Assembly: GCF_030348505.1 (NCBI RefSeq)
Contig: NZ_JAUCFJ010000002.1
Location: 2,236,001-2,300,000 of the forward strand
Length of the DNA: 64,000 nt
From: Lysinibacillus sp. G4S2
GTDB taxonomy: Bacteria; Bacillota; Bacilli; Bacillales_A; Planococcaceae
Direction: 5' to 3'
Positions within the stretch are counted from its first letter, which is position 1. Each line of letters starts with the position of its first letter. Positions 8,747 through 17,339 of this stretch are shown here, piece by piece. Under the pieces are notes generated by a model. That model was not told the DNA's origin. It did not search any database and saw only the letters and a list, made by a program, of their open reading frames with translations. The position numbers and the translations under genes were made by a program.

Positions 8747-10423
8747 TTGCTTAAACGAAAAATCTGGAGCAAAATTTTATGCTCTATGTTAGTGTTAATG
8801 ATCTTGACTTCATTTCCATTAAACAGCACAGGTGGCGATGAAAATAAAATATCTGAACCTAGCGAGAGAGTTTCTCTAGCATTACCGAATTCCACACAAT
8901 TACATTTGGAAGCCAATGGTTTACTACTACAAAAAACAACAAGTTCCAATAAAACGTATATTCGTTCAATGGATCAAACAACGGTTTATGATCTATTTGA
9001 AGATGGGGAAAACTTAGGTTCTATCAAGGTTACTGTTCGAGAAATCGATAATGGGGATTTCTTCATTTTCACTCAATTACAAAATAAAAGCAGCAAAGGG
9101 TATAGTGCTTCGATATCGTACCCTATCAGCGGAAATGTACAGTATGATTTGATAGATTTTGAACGACAGGAAATTCAACATGAGCACGATAATGTATCAG
9201 GTGTAGATCCAACCACCTATCCTATCGGTCTGTTAAAAGTAAACGAAAACGAAAACGAAAACTTAGTTACTAATATGATGATAAGCAGAAACTACGTAAC
9301 GAAAGAACTGATAAAAAAGTATGAGAACGGTGACAAGAGTGTGGTTCGGGAGTTGACGAGTGAAAATAAGAACTTGAATTTAATTAAAGATAATAATGGA
9401 CTTACTGTAACACTTCCACTTCACTCAGTAGGAAATGATTTATCTGAAAACTGGGTGTTAGTGGCACAAGAGCCTCTGTTTAAAAAAGAACAAGCTCTCG
9501 ATGAATGGATTAGTCAAAGTACCAAACATTACAAAGAAATTAACAAATGGTATACAGCCGAAGGGCCTTATACAAAACTCCCGTGGTCGATCGAACCGGA
9601 AACTAAGTTAGGATATGGGCGAAATCTAGTGAGGGTTCAAGATAAGAAAGCATTAAATTACTATGAAACTACACAGGAGCGATACTTCTACGATTTGCTA
9701 TTAAATTCTATTGCTAACTTATTTATTTTTCAAGGAGATAAAAAAGGGTTATGGGAAACGGAGTATACGAGTACGTGGTTGAAAAAAGATTACGGAATCA
9801 ATGCTCCCTATATCGATACTAGGCATAACGAAAAAATCGCGTTATTCCTAAAAGAAGCTGGGAACATTCTTGACATCAAAGAGCTCAAAAACTCGACCAT
9901 CATCTATGCGGATTTCTTGGTCAATCAGGCGAAAAACGGAAACATAATAGAAGTTCCCAAAGGTGGTTACCTTGTGACTGATTATTATTCTCCTCAGCAG
10001 GCAAAGAAGACACATGTATCTTTAAATCATGCTTTAGGAGAAATGAATTTTTTACTAGAAACCTATCAACAAACAAAAGGAGAATCCTATATAGACGTAG
10101 CCAGAAATATGAGAAGGGGCGTTGAAAGCATCGGAGAAAAATGGTTACGAGAGAATGGGGATGTGTGGTATCAAGTGAATGGTGATTTCACATTTGAAGG
10201 AACCGATTATCCTCTCTTGACTTTAGAAGATTTACTGAAGTCTCAACAAACTTGGGAGGCAGTCGGAGAAAAACGAAGTGAAATATTTGATCGTCTCATT
10301 CGCTCGAAAACACAATATCTTGTGGAAAGCAAACAGGAAATTCTTCGACCGGTAGCAATTTCTCTCATCAACCAAGGATTTGGGGATATCATAGAAGGAT
10401 ACAATAATATTCCTAAGTTCTAA
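8747..10423 (+). CDS. Secreted or membrane-tethered protein of unknown function, 558 aa
   Basis: Residues 1-30 have a basic start and a hydrophobic core typical of a signal peptide without a lipobox Cys. Residues 40-240 are beta-rich and polar and include a short NENENEN repeat. Residues 255-558 are mainly helical. The segment HVSLNHALGEMNFLLETYQQTKGESYIDVARNM resembles the alpha/alpha-barrel repeats of the D-glucuronyl C5-epimerase C-terminal family, which suggests a role on extracellular polysaccharide; this is weak. The TTG start is preceded by a G-run ribosome site. The gene stands alone between repeat copies. Confidence 0.6.
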   Translation: MLKRKIWSKILCSMLVLMILTSFPLNSTGGDENKISEPSERVSLALPNSTQLHLEANGLLLQKTTSSNKTYIRSMDQTTVYDLFEDGENLGSIKVTVREIDNGDFFIFTQLQNKSSKGYSASISYPISGNVQYDLIDFERQEIQHEHDNVSGVDPTTYPIGLLKVNENENENLVTNMMISRNYVTKELIKKYENGDKSVVRELTSENKNLNLIKDNNGLTVTLPLHSVGNDLSENWVLVAQEPLFKKEQALDEWISQSTKHYKEINKWYTAEGPYTKLPWSIEPETKLGYGRNLVRVQDKKALNYYETTQERYFYDLLLNSIANLFIFQGDKKGLWETEYTSTWLKKDYGINAPYIDTRHNEKIALFLKEAGNILDIKELKNSTIIYADFLVNQAKNGNIIEVPKGGYLVTDYYSPQQAKKTHVSLNHALGEMNFLLETYQQTKGESYIDVARNMRRGVESIGEKWLRENGDVWYQVNGDFTFEGTDYPLLTLEDLLKSQQTWEAVGEKRSEIFDRLIRSKTQYLVESKQEILRPVAISLINQGFGDIIEGYNNIPKF

Positions 10424-10540
10424 TAAAACCCATTAAGGCTATTCTTACTCTATAAATGGGGGTCGTGATTGTTTGACAATAAAGGAAGAAAATGACCAAT
10501 ATTTTTTATAAAAATCAATCTTCATACTATTATATAAGAG

Positions 10541-10983
10541 CAGGCGTGTTGATTAGGAAAAAATAGGTTTATTTTGATCGATGAAAGGGTTTTTCTTGTT
10601 GCTATTTAGTATCGAGCCCCAAAACAGAATCGCTAAGCTACTTTCGTTCGTTTTATAGGAATACTTTGAAGATTTATCGAAACAAAATCGCTCTTTATCG
10701 AAACTATTTGAGCTTTTATCGAAACAAAATCTCATTTTATCGAAACTATTTGGGCTTTTATCGAAATACAAGCTCTTTCAATCAAAGAAATCAACCACAT
10801 GTTATGATGAAGAGCTTGTAGCGTAGGGCTACTCGACGCTCGCTCGCAGGAAGCCTTGCTCTGTGCGAAAGCGAAGCGACAGCAACAAATTGTTTTATCT
10901 GTGCGAAAGCGAGTAGCCCGTAGCGGAAATCAGATCCTTCTAATTTAATTAGGGTGGATAAAAATGGTTAATCAACACACCTG
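10541..10983 (+). mobile_element. Family A element, copy 4 (443 bp), containing family B material
   Basis: The ends CAGGCGTGTTGATTAGG and GGTTAATCAACACACCTG form a clear terminal inverted repeat. A perfect 9-bp direct repeat, ATATAAGAG, flanks it at 10532-10540 and 10984-10992. Inside, after the A+T-rich arm, there is family B material with five 21-bp units ending in CCACATGTTATGATGAAGAGC near 10815. The family A core then resumes at TAGCGTAGGGCTACTCG. Confidence 0.8.
10673..10777. repeat. 21-bp tandem repeat, five units
   Basis: TTTATCGA recurs at 10673, 10694, 10715, 10736 and 10757, exactly 21 bp apart, with two alternating unit variants. The period is a multiple of three, so the minus strand shows a long frame of FDK-containing heptads. 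That frame has no ribosome site and is not treated as a gene. Confidence 0.85.
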
Positions 10984-10988
10984 ATATA

Positions 10989-11025
10989 AGAGTCCATTTT
11001 GATTAATTCTTTAAAAATGGATTCT
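10989..11025. terminator. Hairpin with T-rich flank
   Basis: The 12-bp arms at 10989-11000 and 11014-11025 have one mismatch and are followed by TTTTTA. It overlaps the right target duplication of the family A copy. The rest of 11026-11215 shows no gene. Confidence 0.5.
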
Positions 11026-11218
11026 TTTTATTTATCTCAAAATGCACGTGACATTGACCAAAAGGTGTTACTAGAAAAATAAAAATCCCCTGTGAGTGTA
11101 TACCCAACTTAAGGTTTAAATCAAATTCAATAAAATTCTTCCTGATGCAGTCTCATAATCGATTACTCCTGAATTTTACCAATATCTTATTGACCTAATA
11201 AAAATTTAGCTGTATTGA

Positions 11219-11249
11219 TTGACCCTCCCCTTACAGGAAACATTATATT
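11219..11249 (+). promoter_or_regulatory. MerR-type promoter with 19-bp spacer
   Basis: TTGACC (11219-11224) and TATATT (11244-11249) are separated by 19 bp instead of 17. The spacer contains CTCCCCTTACAGGAAAC. Long spacers of this kind are the mark of promoters activated by MerR-family proteins through DNA distortion. It lies directly upstream of the merR-like gene at 11274, so autoregulation is likely. Confidence 0.65.
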
Positions 11250-11273
11250 TATAACAGGAGGGAGGTGATTGTT

Positions 11274-12047
11274 ATGTTGACAATTGGTGAGTTTTCAAAA
11301 ATATCACATCTCACATTGAAAACTCTTCGCTACTATGATGAAATTGGACTTTTAAAACCTGCTTTCATAGACGCTAAAAATAACTATCGTTATTATAATA
11401 TTTCTCAATTAGAAACAGCTTTATTGATTGCTCGCTTAAAAAGCTATTTATTTTCGTTAGAAGAAATTAAGGTTATTTTAGCTAATTGGGAGGATACCGA
11501 ACTTTTTAACTCTAAAATGAAAGCGAAACAACAAAATCTGACACAACAGATTACATTTTATTCTTCGTTGTTAAAAAAATTAAAGCTTGATATTCAACTG
11601 TTAGATGAAGAAAAAAATATCATGGGTTATTTAGATCAGATTGAGATTAAACTTGTGGATCACTTAACCTATAATATATTATCTCAACGAAAACAAATGA
11701 ATACTGCTGATTTTCTAATGCACTTTAATGAGTTGTTTTGTAAAATTATGTTTGAAAAATTATCAGCTATTGCAAAGCCACTTGCTATTTTCCATAGTTC
11801 AGAATATGAACCTGAAAATTATGATATAGAAATGGCGATTCCCCTTGCAATGGCCACAAATGAAACAAAAGTGTTTAATCCTGGTCTTTGCGCAATGGCT
11901 GTGCTTATTGGCTCTTACGATGATTTACCTTCTATTCATACAAAGCTGCATGTTTGGATTGAGGAAAATAACTATAAACTGAACGGTGCTCCGTTTGAAG
12001 TTTATCAAACGGACCCTATAGTACACCGGAGGAGAGTAATATCATAG
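11274..12047 (+). CDS. MerR family transcriptional regulator, 257 aa
   Basis: The N-terminus (LTIGEFSKISHLTLKTLRYYDEIGLL, then NNYRYYNISQLE) is a MerR DNA-binding domain, followed by a coiled-coil dimerisation helix at about residues 75-120 and a GyrI-like effector domain that ends in FEVYQTDP. The ATG at 11274 is chosen for its strong AGGAGGGAGG site; a GTG within the ribosome site region is rejected. The gene has its own 19-bp-spacer promoter. The membrane protein 44 nt downstream is probably co-transcribed and could be the regulated function. The ligand is unknown. Confidence 0.87.
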   Translation: MLTIGEFSKISHLTLKTLRYYDEIGLLKPAFIDAKNNYRYYNISQLETALLIARLKSYLFSLEEIKVILANWEDTELFNSKMKAKQQNLTQQITFYSSLLKKLKLDIQLLDEEKNIMGYLDQIEIKLVDHLTYNILSQRKQMNTADFLMHFNELFCKIMFEKLSAIAKPLAIFHSSEYEPENYDIEMAIPLAMATNETKVFNPGLCAMAVLIGSYDDLPSIHTKLHVWIEENNYKLNGAPFEVYQTDPIVHRRRVIS

Positions 12048-12091
12048 AGGTATATTTTCCTATAAAGTAAAAAATGAAGGAGCGTCTTGCA

Positions 12092-12736
12092 ATGTATGGT
12101 ATAAAAAAGTCAACGATAAAAGAAAAAATCTTGATATTAGTTGCTGAGATTATCTATTTAATCATTGCCTATTATTTGCTTTTCATTACATATGACAAAT
12201 CAGGCATTTCACTTGGACTTTTTATTGCTTTAATTATTACAGCTTTACGATTAACAGCTATGATGTTTATATGGTTGCCTAGGGGGATTGCATGGCAAGA
12301 AGCCATCATGAACAGTATAGCTTTTGGGATTTATTATTTAGGTTTCCCCATTTTAATGATTACTAGTAATCAGGATCCAAACGTAACAGTACTTATTGTA
12401 GGCTGGGTATTATTTTTAGGTGGCAGTATGTTAAACACAGTTTCAGAGTTACTTAGAAAACCTTTTAAAGACAATCCTGAAAACCAAGGTAAACTATATA
12501 CAGATGGATTATTTAAATATGCAATTCATATTAATTATCTTGGAGATTGTCTTTGGGTACTAGGTTTAGCGCTAATCTCCAACAATATTTATAGTTTGCT
12601 TATCCCTCTAAGCTTATTCTTAGTATTTGTTTTTGGCTATATTCCAAAATCTGATGACTACTTACAAAACAAGTACGGAGAACAATTTACAATATATAAA
12701 CAGAAAACTAAAAAACTTATTCCTTTCGTTTGGTAA
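12092..12736 (+). CDS. DUF1295/isoprenylcysteine methyltransferase-like membrane protein, 214 aa
   Basis: Five or six hydrophobic segments cover most of the protein. The C-terminal part, GLFKYAIHINYLGDCLWVLGLAL, then FGYIPKSDDYLQNKYGEQFTIYKQKTKKLIPFVW, has the layout of the DUF1295/steroid-5-alpha-reductase/ICMT group, with the final Y-G-x-x-F-x-x-Y-x-x-x-T pattern. Members are SAM-dependent methyltransferases or lipid reductases in the membrane. The ATG at 12092 has AAGGAG at proper spacing; the ATG six codons earlier does not. It sits downstream of merR and is probably part of that regulon. Confidence 0.7.
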   Translation: MYGIKKSTIKEKILILVAEIIYLIIAYYLLFITYDKSGISLGLFIALIITALRLTAMMFIWLPRGIAWQEAIMNSIAFGIYYLGFPILMITSNQDPNVTVLIVGWVLFLGGSMLNTVSELLRKPFKDNPENQGKLYTDGLFKYAIHINYLGDCLWVLGLALISNNIYSLLIPLSLFLVFVFGYIPKSDDYLQNKYGEQFTIYKQKTKKLIPFVW

Positions 12737-12815
12737 ATAGTAGCATGGGAATGAAGGGTTCATCACTTACATTAATTGCAATTTACGTAATTTTTTTCAT
12801 GAGGGAAATGAAACA

Positions 12816-13712
12816 TTGAGTTATTCATTAGAGTTTTCACCAACTGGTGGTTTTGAAAAGCTTAATCGCAAATTAGAGGAAATGTCGTATATTTCTGACG
12901 GATACGGTTGGACCAATTACATTTTTGATAAATTTAAACAAGAAAAAGTTACTTTTAAAGAAGTCATTGAAAGTGATTCTGAATCTGAAACTTGTGTTTT
13001 GATAACGTTTAACGAAAACGATTTTAGAATGCTACTGCAAAAAGTATCTCTTTATGTCAGAGAGCTTTCGCTAACGAAAATTAGTGATAACTGTGAAGAA
13101 AATACAAAAACCATGATAATCAGCCGATTTTGGAGTCACGAAGATGAAGACGATGAAATATGCAAACCTGAGATTATGTTTAGAAGACCACGCGTGGACT
13201 ATAGAATTAGCGAATATATATGGTCTTTTTTGGAAAGCACTCTGTTGATGGAAAAAAGGATTTTGCAAAAAAACAGTATGGCGATAACCTTGTTTATGGG
13301 GCCGATATACAAACGTCATAAGTTCTTTTATGATTCCGCATACAACACAGAGACCAAAAAGTTCCGCCCAGCGATGAGGGGAAGTAAACTGAAGGATATC
13401 AGTATATCATGCAGTTATAATGGTTTTAATGAAAAAATGTCGCCCGCAGAATATGCAGATATTGTTTATGATATGTACTGTTCATTTTTAGTAGACAGTT
13501 ATAAAAAAATAACAAAGGAAGAATGTGATGAGTTAAAAGGCATGATCGATTTTGATGTCATCCATTCGTTTGAATTTCCTGCGACTTTTGATAATCAGAA
13601 GTACTGTGCAGATGGAGGCGGATATGGTGGCAGAACTGTAAATGGAATTGTGGATGAAAAGGCTGTTCCCTATAATTATCGAGAAGCCTACATTAACCAG
13701 TTTGGAAAATAA
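12816..13712 (+). CDS. Hypothetical protein, 298 aa
   Basis: No family is recognised. The protein is soluble, acidic and rich in aromatic residues, with no signal peptide or membrane helix. It has a SEYIWSFLES helix in the middle and a glycine-rich CADGGGYGGRTVNG stretch near residues 267-280. The TTG start has GAGGG upstream. It is followed after about 90 nt by another small soluble protein. Soluble orphan proteins in such pairs are often immunity proteins of contact-dependent toxins, but nothing here proves that. Confidence 0.6.
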   Translation: MSYSLEFSPTGGFEKLNRKLEEMSYISDGYGWTNYIFDKFKQEKVTFKEVIESDSESETCVLITFNENDFRMLLQKVSLYVRELSLTKISDNCEENTKTMIISRFWSHEDEDDEICKPEIMFRRPRVDYRISEYIWSFLESTLLMEKRILQKNSMAITLFMGPIYKRHKFFYDSAYNTETKKFRPAMRGSKLKDISISCSYNGFNEKMSPAEYADIVYDMYCSFLVDSYKKITKEECDELKGMIDFDVIHSFEFPATFDNQKYCADGGGYGGRTVNGIVDEKAVPYNYREAYINQFGK

Positions 13713-13805
13713 CTATACCGAAAAGAAAGCGGGAGCTTGCGGAAAATGCATAAATGATTGCAGATGAGCTGTTATAACTCAACTTTCGCTAAATTTGGAG
13801 GTTTT

Positions 13806-14270
13806 ATGAAAAACAAGAATTTGATTTGTCGAAAACAAGGTGCATATTCCGAAGCATTAACAAGAGGGAATACATACCAAGTAATTGATATAAATAATGA
13901 TAAAGAAATGGTTCGTATTAAATGTGACAATGGACGAATAAGATGGTTTCCATTATACCTTTTTAATATGAATAGTGAGGACGTCATAGATTTAATAAGC
14001 TGGAATTTTGATGATGAAGTATCAAATGACGCTAATGAAACAAATTGGATAGAAATAAGTTTGAAAATGAGTGACGGAAGTGAAAGATGGTGTATTCTTT
14101 ATACTCCAGAACGGTTAAGAAACTGTTTACAACAGCCAAACGTATATCCAACAGGACTTCACATAAAGCATATGATCGTTGTTAAAAGTTACAATGTAGA
14201 GGATATACAGAGTGTTTTGGACTATCTTAATCAGGAAGACGAGTTGATTGGTGCAACATTACCACTATAG
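13806..14270 (+). CDS. Hypothetical protein with SH3-like N-terminus, 154 aa
   Basis: Residues 1-50 (ICRKQGAYSEALTRGNTYQVIDIN, then VRIKCDNGRIRWFPLYLF) have the pattern of a small SH3-like beta barrel. Residues 65-154 form a second alpha/beta domain with SERWCILYTPERLRNCL and a helix ending in SVLDYLNQEDE. The ATG at 13806 is chosen because GGAGG lies 5 nt upstream; the frame is open 16 codons further. The function is unknown; an immunity-type role is possible. A repeat hairpin follows directly. Confidence 0.6.
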   Translation: MKNKNLICRKQGAYSEALTRGNTYQVIDINNDKEMVRIKCDNGRIRWFPLYLFNMNSEDVIDLISWNFDDEVSNDANETNWIEISLKMSDGSERWCILYTPERLRNCLQQPNVYPTGLHIKHMIVVKSYNVEDIQSVLDYLNQEDELIGATLPL

Positions 14271-14273
14271 CAG

Positions 14274-14311
14274 TTCTTATTGAACTAACGAGGGTTTGAC
14301 TTCAATAAGAA
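14274..14311. repeat. Hairpin of the TTGAACTAACGG-type dispersed motif
   Basis: The 11-bp arms TTCTTATTGAA and TTCAATAAGAA are perfect around GAACTAACGAGGG-like sequence. The same words (CTAACGG, TTCAATAA) recur near 36590, 38525, 42975, 45995 and 49765. It may terminate the upstream gene. Downstream, 14312-14585 shows nothing recognisable. Confidence 0.5.
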
Positions 14312-14589
14312 GTAAAACCTGTTTTTATTTATATTAAAGGTGCAAATTAGGGAAAGAAGATTATAAAAAGCTGATTAGAATAAAAAAAACTACGCCAATG
14401 ATACGAGTTGTTTTTCGTTTATTTAATTTGATGTTATTGAAATAGGACTTTTAGTTTCAGTATCAAATATTGGGCTCGTCAAACACTTTTAGGAGCTTGC
14501 TAATATAGGTTAATACTCAAAGCTGAAGCTGTTTAGTCACTTTCATAACGGTTGAAAATACATATGGTACAGATACAAAGAAATCTAAC

Positions 14590-14940
14590 CCACCACATTT
14601 TTCGGGCGCAACTTCCATGCATTTTCCGATCTACTTCCCGAGTAGGCGGTCAAAGGTTTGGTGTTATTCCGTTGGCCACTTGTTGTTGTTTAGCAGATAA
14701 AGAACCTTTGAAATAAAATCTTCCTTTAAAGCCAAACTAAATCGTGTTTTTGCCATCACTGTACTTTTTGATGCCCAAATTTGGTTTGTTGGGTGCATCT
14801 TGCCATAGTGTTTCTAGTGGGGGATCGAGTTGGTCTTTGATTTCTGCTTGTTTCGTAAGCCAAGCGTCTCGTTCTTCTTTTGACTTTCGTCCATTTTTTG
14901 GGGTGGTACCGCCTCTTTTTTTCATCAGTATACTTCAGTT
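14590..14940 (-). pseudogene. Transposase remnant (DDE_Tnp_1 type)
   Basis: The reverse strand reads WLTKQAEIKDQLDPPLETLW and then DAPNKPNLGIKKYSDGKN. These segments match the central region of IS4/IS5-like transposases, where LG-x-KK-x-S-x-GK precedes the first catalytic Asp region. A TAG then interrupts the frame before FGFKG, where a Trp codon is expected. Upstream the frame is also broken. No inverted repeats were found, so this is a decayed fragment. Confidence 0.6.
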
Positions 14941-15149
14941 GAAATTACGCTTCGGTTTATCGAATACGTGGTAGATAGCAAAACAATTCGTTTCGTAACA
15001 GGTAAAGGTATTCGGGATTGTTCTCTATTTTTGTTATTGGATATTTATGTTAATATTAATTTGTACTTAAGCTAACCGCGAAGTTTATTTCAATAAAAAA
15101 TTTTATATATTGATTTCCTATAATCTTATCTGAAAAGAAGGGAAAATGA

Positions 15150-15320
15150 TTGAGCCAAAAAAATCAAGATAGAAAACAGATGCAAAAAAAGATTCAAGTT
15201 TTATATAGAAAGATAAAACAGCAGCAGAAAGAAGATAAAGATGTCAATAAAATTGCAATAGTCATTGTAAATATTTGCGCAGTATTAGCTATTTTAGTAC
15301 TTATCTTATACTATTGGTAG
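15150..15320 (+). CDS. Small single-pass membrane protein, 56 aa
   Basis: The TTG at 15150 has GAAGGG 8-10 nt upstream. Residues 1-33 are very polar and basic (many Gln and Lys), a short amphipathic or coiled stretch. Residues 36-54 (IAIVIVNICAVLAILVLILYY) are one membrane helix ending close to the stop. A terminator follows 30 nt later, so it is a compact single-gene unit. No function is known; short basic plus helix proteins of this form are common in Bacillales. Confidence 0.55.
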   Translation: MSQKNQDRKQMQKKIQVLYRKIKQQQKEDKDVNKIAIVIVNICAVLAILVLILYYW

Positions 15321-15350
15321 ATTCAATTGAAAAAAGAACTCCGAATAAAG

Positions 15351-15384
15351 AAAACCTAGGGAGATTTTAGTCTTCCTAGGTTTT
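15351..15384. terminator. Terminator between convergent small genes
   Basis: The arms AAAACCTAGG and CCTAGGTTTT (10 bp, perfect) enclose a 14-nt loop, with A and T runs on the two sides. It would serve both the 56-aa gene and the opposite 49-aa gene. Confidence 0.65.
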
Positions 15385-15392
15385 CATTCATA

Positions 15393-15542
15393 TTATTTAT
15401 CTGTTTGTTCTTGCTTCTTTTTCAAATACTCCGCACGTATTTTTTCAAGTTGCTGCTTTTTATCAAATTGGGCAGGCTTGTGTTTTTCATGATACTTTGT
15501 CACAGCTACCTTACCTTTGGTATCCAATTGATATTTCCCCAC
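15393..15542 (-). CDS. Small basic protein, 49 aa
   Basis: The translation contains GKYQLDTKGKVAVTKYHEKH, then KPAQFDKKQQLEKIRAEYLK, a compact Lys- and Gln-rich, probably helical protein without a membrane segment. The GTG at 15542 has AGGTGA 6 nt upstream; a second GTG three codons earlier is possible. The coding bias and the convergent terminator support a real gene. The family is not recognised. Of the region 15552-15863 upstream, only short broken frames are visible. Confidence 0.55.
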   Translation of the reverse strand: MGKYQLDTKGKVAVTKYHEKHKPAQFDKKQQLEKIRAEYLKKKQEQTDK

Positions 15543-15863
15543 TTTGTTCACCTACTTTTCTTGTCCTTGAAGAAAATCTATTCTACAAATATAATATACC
15601 TTATTTTACTGAAGTAAACCTTATTAGTGTACTGCTAACCTTGCATATATCCGTAAAAACATTAAAAACAAAGTAAGCCCGAAATATAAAAAGAAAGCGT
15701 CCCTTTTCGGTACACACGACGAATGGTCAGAAAAGCTGTGGTCGTCTTTTCCTTGGGATTTTGTATAGGTTAATGGCACATAGAGCAACAGTTAAGAAGA
15801 GCTTATTAATGAAACGGAAGTGGGGAAGCAATTATCAATTACGCCAAGGTGAAATTGAAAAAC

Positions 15864-16904
15864 TTAAATCCTCTTTTTCAGAACCGAGTATAAAAACTCA
15901 GCATCTTTTCCGACTCCACAAATAAGTGCCGATCCTCTTTGATGTTGCCACGGTAGTCCGATATAATATAACCCTTGTATTGGACTCAAACCTCTTTTAT
16001 GAAGAGGAAAACCATTTGCATCTAAAACTCCCTCTATGTCTATCCATTTGTAGTCAGGAACAAATCCTGTTGACCAAATAATATTTTGCACGTTACTTTT
16101 ACTATGATCATTAAACATTATTTCTCTGCCTTGTGTCTTTATGACTCTCGGTTTAATATGTATTCTCTCATTGCTGATCAGATGCTTTAACTCAAGGCCA
16201 AAAATTGGGTCATTTTGTTTTCGAAACCATAATCCGCGCCTTGTATCCGTTCCTGCATATAAGAGACCAATTTTTTCTAACCAGTAAAAAATGCTTTTGC
16301 CTAAAATATTTAGTGGCAAAAATTTAAAAGGATGGCTAATAGCAATGGTTACTTCGCGATTTTCTGCAAGCTCTGTTGCAATTTGCGTGCCAGAATTTCC
16401 TCCTCCAATTACAAGAACAGGACCATCTGGAATCATCTCAGGTGATAGGTATTGGGAAGAATGAATTTGAAACACCTCTTGTGAAAGACTTTGGGAAATT
16501 GAAGGAATGAACGGTTTCTGAAAAGCGCCAGATGCGATGATAACATGTTTAGAATGAAATATCCCCTTATCAGTATTGACTTCAAATGTACTTTTTATTT
16601 TTTGTACTTTAAGTACAGTCGTTTCCATTTTCACAGGTAACAAAAAATGTTTAGCATATGCTTCAAGATAGTCCGCGATTTCCTCCTTTGTAGGCAATGC
16701 GTTTTTATCTCCTTCTAATCTCATCCCTGGCAGTGAACTATATGATTTAGGTGTAAATAAAATCAAGGAATCATACCTATTTCTCCATGTATTTCCAATT
16801 CTTTTTTCTCCATCGAATATGACAAAATTATAGCCTCCTTGTTGCAAATAATACCCCATGCTTAATCCTGCTTGTCCAGCACCAATCACAATAATATCTA
16901 ACAT
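15864..16904 (-). CDS. CzcO-like FAD/NAD(P)-dependent flavoprotein, 346 aa
   Basis: The FAD motif GAGQAGLS is at residues 8-15 with the acidic strand end at IFDGE. WRNRYDSLILFTP follows, as in flavin monooxygenases and CzcO proteins, then the second nucleotide motif VIGGGNSGTQIA near residue 165 and WSTGFVPDY near 280. The family oxidises small substrates with NAD(P)H and O2 and is often linked to metal or arsenic resistance. A sigma-A promoter and three direct TTCAT repeats lie upstream, which suggests a dedicated repressor, but no ArsR gene is adjacent. The ATG at 16904 has only a weak ribosome site. Confidence 0.82.
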   Translation of the reverse strand: MLDIIVIGAGQAGLSMGYYLQQGGYNFVIFDGEKRIGNTWRNRYDSLILFTPKSYSSLPGMRLEGDKNALPTKEEIADYLEAYAKHFLLPVKMETTVLKVQKIKSTFEVNTDKGIFHSKHVIIASGAFQKPFIPSISQSLSQEVFQIHSSQYLSPEMIPDGPVLVIGGGNSGTQIATELAENREVTIAISHPFKFLPLNILGKSIFYWLEKIGLLYAGTDTRRGLWFRKQNDPIFGLELKHLISNERIHIKPRVIKTQGREIMFNDHSKSNVQNIIWSTGFVPDYKWIDIEGVLDANGFPLHKRGLSPIQGLYYIGLPWQHQRGSALICGVGKDAEFLYSVLKKRI

Positions 16905-16940
16905 CGCTCTATCCCACTTTCTATTTTAAATTAATATATG

Positions 16941-17000
16941 TTCATTTGTTCATATATTCATATGTTAACGTCATTATAACAACTCTTTCTCAGACGTCAA
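16941..17000 (-). promoter_or_regulatory. Promoter and probable operator of the CzcO-like gene
   Basis: On the minus strand TTGACG (16995-17000) and TATAAT (16973-16978) are 16 bp apart. Just downstream of the start point, TTCAT occurs three times at an exact 8-bp period (16941, 16949, 16957 on the plus strand). The words TGTTCATAT and ATTCATATG resemble half-sites of ArsR/SmtB-type repressors. The position would block early transcription. Confidence 0.6.
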
Positions 17001-17140
17001 GTAGTGTTCGTCGATTATTCTGGTCACGTATGAATCCTCAAATGATGATTCTTGAATAATGACCCTGTGAGGTGAAAAATGATGGAAATGTTCTGTTACA
17101 ATCGTGTGTGTAAAAAGAAGTGCAAATATTCTAGTATAAT

Positions 17141-17180
17141 AGAGCATTTTTTAGTAGATATATTTTCTAAAATCTGCTCT
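17141..17180 (+). promoter_or_regulatory. Hairpin in the topB leader
   Basis: The arms AGAGCATTTTTTAG (17141-17154) and CTAAAATCTGCTCT (17167-17180) pair with few mismatches and are followed by an A+T-rich stretch. A TATAAT lies just before it. It may be a leader hairpin or weak attenuator. The remaining intergenic stretch to 17339 shows only the topB ribosome site. Confidence 0.35.
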
Positions 17181-17339
17181 ATTTGATATAATTTTTCGAT
17201 AGATGAAAAAGGTGAAAAAAATATATAGTAGTTAAATGACATTGTATTTATAACCAGTATGTTTATTTAGGAGCCTTAATGAGGTTTTCCTAAAATGAAT
17301 AATTCGAAAGAGAAAAAGGATAGGGGAGGTTGATCTAAA

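Noticed and set aside
10553..10771. Minus-strand 72-aa frame with FDK heptad repeats
   Set aside because: The heptads are the 21-bp tandem unit read in frame. There is no ribosome site and the array length differs at the other locus.
10673..10777. Possible CRISPR array
   Set aside because: The units are contiguous 21-mers without unique spacers and there are no cas genes.
14744..14974. 76-aa plus-strand frame
   Set aside because: It is the shadow of the transposase remnant on the opposite strand.
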